The notes beneath the pieces were generated by a model. The model worked only from the letters and a program-made list of their open reading frames with translations, was not told the DNA's origin and made no database searches. A stretch of 64,000 bases of DNA from DASTFY01 sp963829955. GTDB taxonomy: Bacteria > Actinomycetota > Acidimicrobiia > Acidimicrobiales > Ilumatobacteraceae. The position numbers and the translations under genes are program-made. The stretch covers positions 62,001-126,000 of the forward strand of contig CAWHKS010000017.1 in NCBI GenBank assembly GCA_963829955.1, written 5' to 3'. Positions 35,584 through 44,890 of this stretch are shown here, in pieces. Each line of letters opens with the position of its first letter. The stretch's first letter is position 1.

Positions 35584-36969
35584 CTAGGAGTTCTGGCGGG
35601 CCTGGAGGACGGCGACCAGCTCGATGCGCTCGCCGGCCCGCACCACCATCAGGCGCACGTCGCTCCCGGCCTTGCGCTCTCGCACCAGCAGCACGAGGGC
35701 GTTCATCGAAGAGACCGACACATCGTCGACGGCGACGACGATGTCGCTCTCCTGCACCCCGGCGGCCGCGGCAGCCCCGTCGGGCTCGACAGAGAGGACA
35801 TATGCGCCTTCGACGGCGGGCGTGGGGGCCGCGGTCGTCACCGGCGGCGCCGGCTGTGCGGTGGGGGGCGCGGCCGAGGTGGTCGTCGTCACTTCGCCAT
35901 TCGGCGCGGCCGCGCCGAGCATCGACGAGGAGGATGCCGAGGACGATCCGGCGGCCGCGGCGCCCGACGTCGCCGGCGGTTGGCTCGTCGTGCCGTTCTC
36001 GTTGGGTGAGGTCGCGCTCGATGCGGCATCCTCGGGTCGGGCCGTGCGGCCGGTGAGCCCCAGCCACGGGAGGCGGCGCTCGCCGTCGGCCCCGGCCGGC
36101 TCGGCGGCCGCTTTGGCCAGTTCGATAGGGGCGGCGAGGAGCGCCGTGGCGTCGTCGTCGTCAGCGCCGATGCAGATGCCGACCGCCCGCCCGTCCCGGT
36201 CGAGGACGACGGCGCCGTCGTCCACGGGCTCGTCCATGCGCAGCCGCATCAGGTGCTCCATGTGGGTGCCGTCGTCAGCCATGGCGTCCACGCCGACCTC
36301 GACGACCTCGCCCGGGATGTTGGTCCCCGCCGCGGTCACGGGATCGCCCGGCACCAGGGTGGCCGCCTGCCCGCTCGCCACTGTGGGCGTGGGCTGCGCC
36401 ACCTCGACCACCGCGGTACCCGACGCTTGATCCACGAACACGACCTGGGCGCGCTGTTCGGTGCCGTCGGGCATCACCGCGGTGACCTCGGTGACGCCCT
36501 CCACGGCCTTGGCCGACACCACGAGCTGGCCGGTGCCGAGCGCCGCGGCCGTGGCCGAACGCCGCTCGGAACGGCCGTTCACGACGAGCTGCACGAGTCC
36601 CTCGACCGCCGACGTCGCCACCGCCGAGGTGACCGGCGCGGTGACGGCGGTGCCGAGTCCGGTGGTGGTGGTGGTGGCGATCGGCGTCGTCACGGCGCTC
36701 ACCCGGACCACGGACGTGGCCACATCGCTCGTGGCCGGCTGGGCCAGATGGGCGACGTAGGCGGCCAGGACGGCGCCCGCGGTACCGATGACCGCGGCCA
36801 GGACGAGGACGACACGACCCCCGCCGGGAGCGGGCAGGAGCGCCGGACGAGCGGGCGGCAGCGGGCTGGCGCCCAACTCCGACGGGTGGCGCCACCAGCG
36901 TTGGTCAGGCGGCAGGTATTCGCCTGGACCGAGCTCGTCGCCGTCCTCGGGCCAGTCGCTCGCCTCCAC
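35584..36969 (-). CDS. Membrane-anchored trypsin-fold/PDZ protein lacking a protease triad
   Basis: About 461 residues: an acidic cytoplasmic start (VEASDWPEDGDELGPGEYLPP), a membrane helix (VVLVLAAVIGTAGAVLAAYVA), an HtrA-like beta domain (about 85-285), an Ala/Ser/Thr/Pro-rich linker and a C-terminal PDZ domain (AGVQESDIVVAVDDVSVSSM). Where proteases have GNSGGPL it reads VDDGAVVLDRDGRAVGICIG, and I see no TNAHVV or DIALV. It may be a scaffold or chaperone rather than a protease. I start at GTG 36969, 8 bases from TAGTGT (36978-36983); GTG 36981 is possible. Confidence 0.75.
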   Translation of the reverse strand: MEASDWPEDGDELGPGEYLPPDQRWWRHPSELGASPLPPARPALLPAPGGGRVVLVLAAVIGTAGAVLAAYVAHLAQPATSDVATSVVRVSAVTTPIATTTTTGLGTAVTAPVTSAVATSAVEGLVQLVVNGRSERRSATAAALGTGQLVVSAKAVEGVTEVTAVMPDGTEQRAQVVFVDQASGTAVVEVAQPTPTVASGQAATLVPGDPVTAAGTNIPGEVVEVGVDAMADDGTHMEHLMRLRMDEPVDDGAVVLDRDGRAVGICIGADDDDATALLAAPIELAKAAAEPAGADGERRLPWLGLTGRTARPEDAASSATSPNENGTTSQPPATSGAAAAGSSSASSSSMLGAAAPNGEVTTTTSAAPPTAQPAPPVTTAAPTPAVEGAYVLSVEPDGAAAAAGVQESDIVVAVDDVSVSSMNALVLLVRERKAGSDVRLMVVRAGERIELVAVLQARQNS

Positions 36970-37079
36970 GACGGCGCACACTATCCAGGGGTGTCCGCGA
37001 GCGGGCCGCGGCCACCGGGGCTTTGCCGCCGGGCTCGCGGGGGTAGACGTTCGCGGCCGCAGCACTAGCATCGATCCTC

Positions 37080-37586
37080 GTGCGCGAGCCCGCGGAAGGA
37101 CACGATTGGCTGGCACTGACCGCCGACGAGTTGCCCGTCGGCGCGGCCTACGACTGGGTCGTCCGCCCCGACTGCGGCGCCGTCGTCCTCTTCTCGGGGA
37201 CGGTCCGGGATCATGCCGAGGGCCGGTCCGGGGTCACGTCCCTCACCTACGAGGCCTACGAGGAGCACGTTCTGAGCAGGCTGGAGCGCATCGCCGAGGA
37301 GCTGCGCCGGCGCTGGCCGGATGTGGGCAGGGTGGTGCTCTGGCACCGCACCGGAGCGTTGGCGTTGACCGAGTCGTCGGTGATCGTGGCGGTGTCCGCG
37401 CCCCACCGGGCAGAGGCCTTCGAGGCCGCTCGCTTCGGCATCGACACGTTGAAGGTCACCGCGCCCATCTGGAAGAAGGAGACCTGGGGCGCCGACGACG
37501 CCGGCTGGGCCGTCGGCGCGCACGACATCCGGGACGCAGCCGAGATGAGCGCAGCGGAACGCCCCGGCCCCGCCCAGGTGTCCTGA
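37080..37586 (+). CDS. moaE: Molybdopterin synthase catalytic subunit
   Basis: Makes molybdopterin by adding the dithiolene sulfurs carried by MoaD. The 168-residue protein has the MoaE signatures CGAVVLFSGTVRDHAEG, TYEAYEEHVLSRLERI, VVLWHRTGALALTESSVIVAVSAPHR and the Lys-containing LKVTAPIWKKETW, whose lysines lie in the active site. The first 35 residues are longer than usual. No other molybdenum cofactor gene is in the window. It overlaps the next gene by one base. TAGCAT (37066-37071) lies 8 bases before the GTG. Confidence 0.9.
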   Translation: MREPAEGHDWLALTADELPVGAAYDWVVRPDCGAVVLFSGTVRDHAEGRSGVTSLTYEAYEEHVLSRLERIAEELRRRWPDVGRVVLWHRTGALALTESSVIVAVSAPHRAEAFEAARFGIDTLKVTAPIWKKETWGADDAGWAVGAHDIRDAAEMSAAERPGPAQVS

Positions 37587-37852
37587 TGCGCAACCTGCTC
37601 TACCTTCTCGCCGCACTCGCCGTGATCGCGCTCGGGATCCTCGTGCTGGCGCTGCGGGCTCGGGAGCCGAAGGGCTTCGACTCCGGCATCAAGGCCCACC
37701 AACGTCACATGGACGCGCTCTCCACCGAAACACGGCGGGACTCGACTGGCATCGACCGCATCCAGCCCGTGCGCCGCGTCGACCCCCTCGCCGGACCGCG
37801 TCCTCCAGATGATGCCGGTGACCAGCCTGGCTCGACCGGCACGGAGGACTGA
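37586..37852 (+). CDS. Small membrane protein between moaE and mreB
   Basis: An 88-residue protein with one N-terminal helix (NLLYLLAALAVIALGILVLAL) and a polar cytoplasmic tail rich in Arg, Asp and Pro. No recognised family. Its ATG overlaps the moaE stop (TGATG). Its stop lies 3 bases before the mreB CTG start in the same frame, and its last codons contain the mreB ribosome site GGAGG. Its position suggests coupling with mreB and a possible role in cell-shape machinery, which is inference. Confidence 0.65.
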   Translation: MRNLLYLLAALAVIALGILVLALRAREPKGFDSGIKAHQRHMDALSTETRRDSTGIDRIQPVRRVDPLAGPRPPDDAGDQPGSTGTED

Positions 37853-37855
37853 GCC

Positions 37856-38860
37856 CTGGCCCGCGACCTCGCCATCGACCTGGGTACTGCCAACACGCTC
37901 GTCTACGCCAAGGGCAGGGGCATCGTCCTGAACGAGCCGTCGGTCATCGCGCTCAACCGGCAGACGGGTGAAGTGCTGGCCACCGGCTACGACGCGTGGA
38001 AGATGATCGGGCGAACGCCCGGCTACATCGTCGCCGTGCGGCCGTTGCGCGGGGGTGCCATCACCGACTTCGAGATCACCGAGCGCATGATCCGCCTGCT
38101 GCTCCACCGCGTCGGTGTCACGCGCTTCAACCGCCCGCGGGTCGTCATCTGCGTCCCGTCGGCCATCACGGAGGTCGAGCGGCGGGCGGTCACTGAAGCG
38201 GCTCGGCGGGCCGGCGCGATCGACGCCCAGCTCATCGAGCAGCCGATGGCGGCGGCCATCGGTGCCGGGCTGCCGATCGACGCGCCCGTGGGCAGCATGG
38301 TCATCGACATCGGCGGCGGCACCACCGAGACGGCGGTCATCTCCCTGGGCGGGATCGTGGCCCTGGAGGCGGTGCGCATCGGTAGCTTCGACATCGATGC
38401 CGCCCTCCAGACGTACATCCGCCGGGAGTACGGCATCGCCATCGGCGAGCGCACGGCCGAGGAGATCAAGGTCGCCGTGGGCTCGGCGGATCCGACGCCG
38501 GACGAGAGCCACGCCGAGGTGCGAGGCCGTGACCTGGTCAGCGGCCTGCCGCGGGTGGTCGTGCTCAGCCCGGAGGAGGTGCGGGGCGCCATCGAGGAGG
38601 TCGTCAGCTCGATCATCGAGAGCGTCATCCGCTGCCTGGCCAAGGCCCCTCCCGAGCTCTCGCAGGACTTCCTGGTCCGCGGCGTCAACCTGGTCGGCGG
38701 CGGCGGCATGCTGCGCGGGCTGGACCAGCGCCTCTCGCGGGAGACGAGGGTGCCGGTGGAGCTGGTCGATGCCCCGCTGGAGTGCGTGGTGCTCGGCGCC
38801 GGGCACTGCATCGAGCACTACGACGCGCTCAAGGGCATCTTCATGGGAGCCCGGCGCTGA
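37856..38860 (+). CDS. mreB: Rod shape-determining protein MreB, CTG start
   Basis: Bacterial actin that guides lateral cell-wall synthesis. The 334-residue product begins (M)ARDLAIDLGTANTLVY, the phosphate-1 loop. Phosphate-2 is MVIDIGGGTTETAVISLGG and the adenosine site VNLVGGGGMLRGLD. No ATG, GTG or TTG exists between the in-frame stop at 37850-37852 and this motif. CTG 37856 is the only usable start, 8 bases after GGAGG (37843-37847). The first ATG (37973) would delete the nucleotide-binding loop. No mreC, mreD or rodA is adjacent. Confidence 0.92.
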   Translation: MARDLAIDLGTANTLVYAKGRGIVLNEPSVIALNRQTGEVLATGYDAWKMIGRTPGYIVAVRPLRGGAITDFEITERMIRLLLHRVGVTRFNRPRVVICVPSAITEVERRAVTEAARRAGAIDAQLIEQPMAAAIGAGLPIDAPVGSMVIDIGGGTTETAVISLGGIVALEAVRIGSFDIDAALQTYIRREYGIAIGERTAEEIKVAVGSADPTPDESHAEVRGRDLVSGLPRVVVLSPEEVRGAIEEVVSSIIESVIRCLAKAPPELSQDFLVRGVNLVGGGGMLRGLDQRLSRETRVPVELVDAPLECVVLGAGHCIEHYDALKGIFMGARR

Positions 38861-38878
38861 GTGAGCGAAGCGAGCTCC

Positions 38879-39658
38879 ATGTCACGGTGCGACGTCATGT
38901 ACGACGTCGACGGCGACGTCGGCGTGATCACGCTGCACCGGCCCGAGGCCCGCAACGCGTTGACGTGGGGCATGTACGCCCGTCTGGAGGAGCTGGTGCG
39001 GGAGGCGGACGTCCGCTGCCTCGTCGTCACCGGCGCCGATCCGGCCTTCTGCTCCGGCGACGACGTGCGTCAGGTGATGGGCGGTGGCGACCGCCCGCCC
39101 CCGCTTGCCACCCGGGAGGGTGGGCCTCGGCTGACGCCCGCCGCTGACGCGCTGCTGCACACCGACATCCCGATCGTCGCCGCTGTGAACGGCGCCGCCG
39201 TCGGCTGGGGGATGGAGCTGGCGCTGCTGGCCGACCTGCGCGTGGCCAGCGAGCGGGCCCGCTTCGGCGAGCTCTTCGTGCTGCGCGGGCTGGTCTCCGA
39301 TGTCGCCGGCCTGGGCCGGTTGGCCGGGCTGGTGGGACGGGAGCGGGCGGCCGAGTTGCTGTTCACCGGCGAGGTGATCGATGCCTCCGAGGCGCAGCGG
39401 ATCGGCCTCGTCGGGCGCGTGGTCCCTCACGACGAGCTCCTTCCCACGGCGATGGAGCTGGCGCAGCGCATCGCCGCCAACCCGCCACTGGCCGTGCAGC
39501 GGCTCAAGGCCGGTCTCCGCCAGGCCCTGGACCCCGACTGGCGCGAGCTCGGGGCCTGGGTGTCGTCGAGCCTGGCCGAGCTGTTCGCCACCGAGGACCA
39601 CAAGGAGGGCGTGCGCGCGTTCCTCGACAAGCGCCCCGCGACGTTCGAGGGTCGTTAG
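38879..39658 (+). CDS. Enoyl-CoA hydratase/isomerase family protein
   Basis: A 259-residue crotonase-fold protein acting on acyl-CoA. The oxyanion-hole segments are AFCSGDDVRQVM and VNGAAVGWGMELALLADLRVAS. The two glutamates of classic enoyl-CoA hydratases are not evident: the segments read FGELFVLRGL and VSDVAGLGRL, so isomerase or another crotonase reaction is possible. The C-terminal helices end LDKRPATFEGR, usual for the family. I prefer ATG 38879 to GTG 38861, because the bases between form a GAGCGAAGCGAGC word also found near 49733. It ends 4 bases inside the convergent gene. Confidence 0.85.
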   Translation: MSRCDVMYDVDGDVGVITLHRPEARNALTWGMYARLEELVREADVRCLVVTGADPAFCSGDDVRQVMGGGDRPPPLATREGGPRLTPAADALLHTDIPIVAAVNGAAVGWGMELALLADLRVASERARFGELFVLRGLVSDVAGLGRLAGLVGRERAAELLFTGEVIDASEAQRIGLVGRVVPHDELLPTAMELAQRIAANPPLAVQRLKAGLRQALDPDWRELGAWVSSSLAELFATEDHKEGVRAFLDKRPATFEGR

Positions 39659-40920
39659 GCGGGGTCCAGCCGGAACACGGAGCCGCCGATCGACAGGACG
39701 TATACCTCGCCGGTCGCGTCGGTGCCGAAGCTGACGATCTGCCCGGGCTCCTCGGAGATCGTTGCCGCATCAACGAGCTGACCGTTGTCGGCCACCAGCG
39801 CGTTGATGCCCCGGGCGCAGTAGTCGCCGAACAGGAACGCGCCGCGCAGCGCGGGGATCGCTTCACCGCGGTAGACGACGCCGCCGGTCACCGAGCAGCC
39901 GCCGTCCTCGTGCCGGTACTCGAAGATCGGCGGCCAATGGTTGGGTGACTCCTGGTCCTCGTTGTAGCGATCGGTCCCCTCGAAGGCGCTCCAGCCGAAG
40001 TCGGTTCCTCGCCCCGCGCCCTGTGCGGCAGTCACCAGGTCGATCTCCTCCACCGCGTTCTGGCCCACGTCGCCGATCCAGAGGTCTCCGGTGGCCGGAT
40101 CGAACGAGAACCGCCACGGGTTGCGTAGCCCCGCGCTCCAGATCTCGGGCAAGGCAGCCACGCCGTCGGCGAATGGGTTGTCCGCGGGGATGGTGTACGG
40201 CCGGTCGCCGCTGGGCCGGGGGTCGATGCGCAGCAGCTTGCCGAGCAGCGTGCGAGGGTCGAGGCCGCGGCGCTCGGGGTCGCCGGCCGATCCGCCGTCG
40301 CCGTAGCCCAGGTAGAGCAGGCCGTCAGGGCCGAAGAGGATGTGGCCGCCGTTGTGGTTGCCGTAGGGCTGGTCCAAGGCGAGGACTTCGCGCCTGGTGG
40401 CTGGATCGGCGGTCCCTTCCGGCCCCGTGCCCATGGCGTACTCGTCCACCCGGGAGTCGCCGTCGTTGTTCGTGTAGCTGGCGTAGAGCAGCGTGCCGTC
40501 CGGCGAGAACGCCAGGCCGAGAAGGCCGCGCTCGCCGGCCGACTCGGTGAGGTCGGTCATGTCGAGGACCTCCAGCGGATCGCCGCCCGTCAGGGCCAGG
40601 ATCCGCCCACCCTTTTCGGCCACGTAGAGCGTGCCCCCGCGGTCGACGAGGGCGACGGGCTCGTCGAACGTGCCGATCTCGGCCAGCTCCAGCCGCACCT
40701 CAGCCAGGTTCGGCCCCTCTGCTGGCGGGGCAGCCGGCGGAGTGGTCGGAGTGGTCGGAACGGTTGTCGCCGCGACTCCGGGGCTCGTCGGCGCGGACAC
40801 GACGCTGGACGCGGCGGTGGATGGGGTCGGGAATCCCGTGTCGCCCGATGCGGTCGCGTCGCTGCGGCAAGCAGCCGCGAGGACGACGAGCACGGCCCCC
40901 AGCGGGAGGGTTCGGGCCAT
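39655..40920 (-). CDS. PQQ-type sugar (glucose/sorbosone) dehydrogenase lipoprotein
   Basis: A 421-residue secreted six-bladed beta-propeller related to soluble glucose dehydrogenase and Hhip-like proteins. The lipoprotein signal ends VLVVLAAAC; a Thr/Pro-rich linker follows. Propeller motifs include GERGLLGLAFSPD, NHNGGHILFGPDGLLYLGYGD, GLRNPWRFSFDPATGDLWIGDVGQN and CSVTGGVVYRGEAIPAL. The catalytic-region His is in NHNGG. It should oxidise sugars outside the membrane with PQQ, but no PQQ-synthesis gene is seen, so cofactor use is unproved. Confidence 0.88.
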   Translation of the reverse strand: MARTLPLGAVLVVLAAACRSDATASGDTGFPTPSTAASSVVSAPTSPGVAATTVPTTPTTPPAAPPAEGPNLAEVRLELAEIGTFDEPVALVDRGGTLYVAEKGGRILALTGGDPLEVLDMTDLTESAGERGLLGLAFSPDGTLLYASYTNNDGDSRVDEYAMGTGPEGTADPATRREVLALDQPYGNHNGGHILFGPDGLLYLGYGDGGSAGDPERRGLDPRTLLGKLLRIDPRPSGDRPYTIPADNPFADGVAALPEIWSAGLRNPWRFSFDPATGDLWIGDVGQNAVEEIDLVTAAQGAGRGTDFGWSAFEGTDRYNEDQESPNHWPPIFEYRHEDGGCSVTGGVVYRGEAIPALRGAFLFGDYCARGINALVADNGQLVDAATISEEPGQIVSFGTDATGEVYVLSIGGSVFRLDPA

Positions 40921-40968
40921 CGCGCCAGCCTGCCCGATCGGGACGGCGTGTGTGGGGTCGGGACCCGG

Positions 40969-41865
40969 CTAAGGGTTGACCACCCGGATGAGTCCCTCCT
41001 GGACGACCGTCACCACGAGCCGGCCGTCCTGCGTGAAGATGTGGCCCATGGCCAGGCCACGGGCATCGGACGTCGAGGGCGTCCACTGGTCGTAGAGGAG
41101 CCACTCGTCGGCCCGGAAGGGCCGATGGAACCACATGGCATGGTCGAGGCTGGCCATCTGGAGCTGCTCCGCCGTCCAGTTCGACAGCCCGTGGGGGAGC
41201 AGCGTGGTGTCGAGCAGCGTCATGTCGGAGGCGTAGGTCAGCAGGCAGGCGTGGAGGACGGGGTCGTCGGGCAGCCGGCCATCGGCCCGCAACCACACCC
41301 GCTGCTGCGGGTGCTGCGGCCCGCGGCGCTCGACCGGGATGGTGTCGACGTACCGGGTGTCGATCGGCCGGGGCAGGTCGTACCACTCGCCCAGCAGTTC
41401 CTTGTGGGGCGCCATCCGGGTCATGAAGTCGGGGAGCGTCTCGGGGTCCGGGAGGTCGGGCCCCATCGGCTCCTGGTGGTCGAGCCCCGGCTCGGCACGA
41501 TGGAAGCTGGCTTGGAGGTTGAAGATGGCCTTCCCGTGCTGGATGGCGACCACTCGGCGCGTCGTGAAGCTCTTGCCGTCGCGGATGCGGTCGACCTCGT
41601 AGAGGATCGGCACGGTCGGGTCGCCGGGGCGCAGGAAGTAGGCGTGGAGCGAGTGAATGACGCGGCCGGGGTCGTCCACGGTCCGGGCGGCCGCCACCAG
41701 CGCCTGGCCGGCGACCTGTCCCCCGAACACCCGCTGCCGGTTCTCATCGGGCGAGACGCCGCGGAAGATGTTGACCTCGATGGCCTCGAGGTCCAGCAGG
41801 GCCACGAGGTCGTCCAGCGGACGCGAGCGGTCGGAGTTCCGGCGCCGTGGGCTCACAGGCGGCAT
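40969..41865 (-). CDS. tesB: Acyl-CoA thioesterase II
   Basis: A 298-residue double hot-dog thioesterase that hydrolyses acyl-CoA to fatty acid and CoA. Features are the N-terminal LEAIEVNIFRGVSP and RVFGGQVAGQALVAAARTV, LHAYFLRPGDP and the C-terminal LDHAMWFHRPFRADEWLLYDQWTPS followed by GHIFTQDGRLVVTVVQEGLIRV. The catalytic Asp, Thr and Gln regions appear intact. The ATG overlaps the end of the upstream membrane glycosyltransferase gene by 13 bases. Confidence 0.92.
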   Translation of the reverse strand: MPPVSPRRRNSDRSRPLDDLVALLDLEAIEVNIFRGVSPDENRQRVFGGQVAGQALVAAARTVDDPGRVIHSLHAYFLRPGDPTVPILYEVDRIRDGKSFTTRRVVAIQHGKAIFNLQASFHRAEPGLDHQEPMGPDLPDPETLPDFMTRMAPHKELLGEWYDLPRPIDTRYVDTIPVERRGPQHPQQRVWLRADGRLPDDPVLHACLLTYASDMTLLDTTLLPHGLSNWTAEQLQMASLDHAMWFHRPFRADEWLLYDQWTPSTSDARGLAMGHIFTQDGRLVVTVVQEGLIRVVNP

Positions 41866-43533
41866 GTTGACACGTCGAGGGCGACGGCCGGCAGAGGTGC
41901 CCCGTCCAGTCGTTGCACCTGCCACAACACCCACGCCTCGTTCTCCCAGACCTTCGTGATGTGCCCGGTGGCTGCGGCTTCTTCGTCCGTGAGCGCGCAC
42001 TGCGCGTACTCGCTCGCCTTCGCCATGGCGTACCAGTCGCCCCGCTCCAGCATCACGGGGAGGGACGAGCCGGCGGTGATGGCGTCGCGGTCCGTGAAGA
42101 GGTTGAGCGCGGGGCCGGAAGAAGACGATCGTGTCGTCCGGCCCCGTGAACGTGTTCACCGCCGTGAACATCTCCCGCGAGGCGGCCGACGAGGGCCCTT
42201 CGATGGCGCGGGGGTAGGTGCGCCAGTAGTCGGAGGCGTTCGCCATGCCCAGCCCGTGCAACGCCACCAGCGCCAGCAGGAACACGTGGCGGGCCTGGAT
42301 CGGCCAGCTGCGGATGTCCGCGCCCCGCAGGCCCTGAGCGGCGAAATAGAGCAGGAACGGCACCACGCCGAGCAGGTACCGGCCCTCGCGGTAGGGCAGG
42401 ACGAGGTAGATCGTGGCGAGGCCGACGGTGAAGACGCTGAGCGGGAGGTCACGCCGTCCGGCGAGCAACATCCCCCCGAGCGCGAGGACGAGCAGGAACA
42501 CGATCAGGCCGAGCAGTACCGTCCCGTGCACCTTGTCCTTGATCGCCAGCAGCTCGGCCATCGTCTGCCGGTAGAAGCCGTCGTTCGTCTCGAAGTTGTG
42601 GCCGCCGAGCCCGCCGGACAGGGTGAGCGCGCGTCCGGCGTCGGTGGGGAGGAGAGCCCGGATGCCGAAGCCGACCGCGGCCGCGCCCAGCCAGGGGAGG
42701 GCGAGCGTGGCCAGGCGGGCGATCCACGTGCCCGCCCAGTCGCGGCGGTGCTCGTACAGCACGACGAGCTGGCGCGCCGCGAGCGCGCCGAGCAGCACGA
42801 CGCCCTCATTGCGGATGTTGGTCGTGAACCCGATCAGCGCTCCGGTGCCGAAGAGTGCGGCGAGCAGCCCGACACCAGGCGGGCGGCGGGCCAGCCGGTC
42901 CGCACGGTGGGTGCTCTCGATCGCCAGCAGGCCGAGCACTGAGAAGCACAGGAAGGGGAACTCGGTCAGGACGGTGTTCGTCCAGGCGGTGTAGAGGTTG
43001 TCGAGGGCCAGCGCGGCGATGATGAGGACCGCGCCCAGGCGGTCGATGCGGTCGCGGATCAGCACGTAGAACCCGGTCAGGAAACCGAGGTAGAGGACGA
43101 CCTCGAGCAGCTTGAACGCCGTGAAGCTGAGGCCGAAGAGCGCGTAGAGCGGCGCCAGCAGCAGGGGGAAGCCCCAGCCGTACGTGTACGGGCTGAACGA
43201 CTGCCAGGCCGAGTTGTCCACCGTGAACTGGTTCTGCCGGTACACCTCCTGCACCTCGCCCTTGACGAGGGCGCGGGCCTGGTTGATGTAGAGCGAGAAG
43301 TCGTCTCCCCAGTCGTGCCCGGGGCGGAGGAGGAAGAGGCAGAAGACGAAAGTGGCCGCGAGCACGACGAGGAAGGGCCCGTCCTCCGCCCAGAGTCGCG
43401 ACGCCCGGGCCACGGGCGCCTCCCACGACCGGCGGGCGGCGGGCTGGTCCCGGTGGTCGGCACGATCGGGACCGCCGGCACGATCGGCGCGGTCCGGGAG
43501 CTCGCGCTCCTCCTGCCCCGCCACGACCGGCAT
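41853..43533 (-). CDS. GT-C type membrane glycosyltransferase (frame interrupted near the C-terminus)
   Basis: Integral membrane protein of about 560 residues with 10-12 hydrophobic segments and a first extracytoplasmic loop containing GHDWGDDFSLYINQAR, the acidic motif typical of ArnT/PMT-like enzymes that use polyprenyl-phosphate sugars. The frame breaks near 42105-42112, in CCGCGCTC on the coding strand: before it TIVFFRPRA, after it the other frame gives LNLFTDRDAITAGSSLPV and a soluble C-terminus to 41853. Loss of a CG dinucleotide (or one extra base) explains it. I start at ATG 43533, 21 bases from the divergent nitroreductase gene. Confidence 0.78.
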
Positions 43534-43542
43534 GCCCGAGAT

Positions 43543-43548
43543 TATGGT
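43543..43548 (+). promoter_or_regulatory. -10 hexamer TATGGT, leaderless spacing
   Basis: TATGGT ends 6 bases before the GTG at 43555, in the short gap shared with the divergent membrane gene. Confidence 0.5.
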
Positions 43549-43554
43549 CACGCC

Positions 43555-44213
43555 GTGACCGCGCTCGACCTCACCCCGGACCAACTGCTGACCACGACAC
43601 GCGCGGTCCGGAAGCGGCTCGACTTCTCCCGCCCCGTCCCGGACGATCTGGTCCGGGAGTGCGTGGCCGCGGCGCTCCAGGCGCCGTCGGGCTCGAACAA
43701 CCCGTCGATGGCCTTCGTCGTCGTGCGCGACGAGGCCAGCCGCCCGCGCTCGGCGAGATCTACCGCCAGTGCTACGGCATCTACCGCACGCTCGACGGCG
43801 TCTACATCCGATCGATAGACAAGGGCACCGACGACGCCAACGCGCAGCAGGAACGGTCGGCCGATTCCGCCGACTTCCTCGGCGAGCACATGGGTGAGGC
43901 GCCCGCGCTGGTCGTGGCGTGCACCACGGGGCTGCGGCTCGACGGTGTGCCGGCGATGATGGCGGCGTCGCTGCTCGGCAACATCCTGCCGGCCATGTGG
44001 AGCTTCATGCTGGCGGCCCGGGCCCGCGGCCTCGGGACAGCGTGGACCACCGTGCACCTCATGCAGGAAGAGGCGGTGGCGGAGCTGCTGGGTATCCCCT
44101 TCGGCGAGGTGCAGCAGGTGTGTCTCTCACCGCTGGCGTTCACGGTCGGGACCGACTTCAAGGCGGCGGATCGCCCCGAGCCCGACAGCGTCATCCACTG
44201 GGACCGCTGGTAG
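43555..44213 (+). CDS. Nitroreductase-family FMN oxidoreductase (frame interrupted)
   Basis: An FMN-dependent NAD(P)H oxidoreductase of about 219 residues. The FMN-site start is TTTRAVRKRLDFSRPVPDD and LQAPSGSNNPSMAFVVVRDEAS. The frame is lost at CGCCCGCGCTC (43741-43751) by one missing base. It then resumes ALGEIYRQCYGIY, with the helical dimer region, MWSFMLAARARGLGTAWT and a C-terminus to 44213. Loss is probably technical, since the downstream part is fully conserved in style. Substrate unknown. Confidence 0.82.
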
Positions 44214-44233
44214 CGCACGGACCCGACGCCGTC

Positions 44234-44878
44234 GTGGATCCGATCCTCCGCGCCGCGGCACTGGCCGCCACGGGGTTCATGCCGCCCGAGGAGGGCGACG
44301 CGCTGCACGAGGCCGCGCTCTTCGGCGCGCACGCCGTGCCGGGCGCGCCTTTCCTGGAGGTCGGGTCGTACTGCGGGCGTTCGACCGTCTGGCTGGGCGC
44401 CGCGGCGCGTGAGACGGGCACGGTCGTGTTCGCGGTCGACCACCACCGGGGGTCGGAGGAGAACCAGGCCGGGTGGGAGTGGCACGATCCGGCGCTCGTC
44501 GACACGGGGAGCGGCCGGATGGACACGCTGCCCCGCTTCCGGCGGACGATCAGTGACGCGGGGCTGGAGGACGTGGTCGTGGCCGTCGTCGGCTCCTCGC
44601 CCGTCGTCGCCGCCCACTGGGGCACCCCGCTGGCCCTCCTCTTCATCGACGGCGGCCATGGGTCCGAGCCTGCCCGCGCCGACTACGCCGGCTGGGCGCC
44701 CTGGGTCGCTCCTGGAGGCCTGTTCGCCATCCACGACGTGTTTCCGGACCCCGCCGACGGTGGCCGCCCGCCCTACGAGGACATCTTCCTGCCGGCCCTG
44801 GCCAGCGGCCTGTTCGAGCAGCTCTCGGCGACCGGGTCGCTGCAGGTCCTCCGCCGCCTCCCGGCCCCTCCTGCCTGA
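44234..44878 (+). CDS. Class I SAM-dependent methyltransferase
   Basis: A 214-residue Rossmann-fold methyltransferase of the Methyltransf_24 type. The SAM motif I is FLEVGSYCGRSTVWLG (about 44-59), the acidic motif FAVDHHRGSEE follows, and LALLFIDGGHGSEPARADYAGW holds the motif with metal-binding-type Asp. The start GTG 44234 lies 20 bases after the nitroreductase stop. It may belong to the glycan-related genes downstream on the opposite strand, but no target is evident. Confidence 0.82.
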   Translation: MDPILRAAALAATGFMPPEEGDALHEAALFGAHAVPGAPFLEVGSYCGRSTVWLGAAARETGTVVFAVDHHRGSEENQAGWEWHDPALVDTGSGRMDTLPRFRRTISDAGLEDVVVAVVGSSPVVAAHWGTPLALLFIDGGHGSEPARADYAGWAPWVAPGGLFAIHDVFPDPADGGRPPYEDIFLPALASGLFEQLSATGSLQVLRRLPAPPA

Positions 44879-44890
44879 CCGCGCCTCGGC

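Noticed and set aside
40342..42942. Long plus-strand open frame opposite the PQQ-type, tesB and GT-C genes
   Set aside because: Shadow frame with no recognisable domain; the minus-strand readings are well supported.
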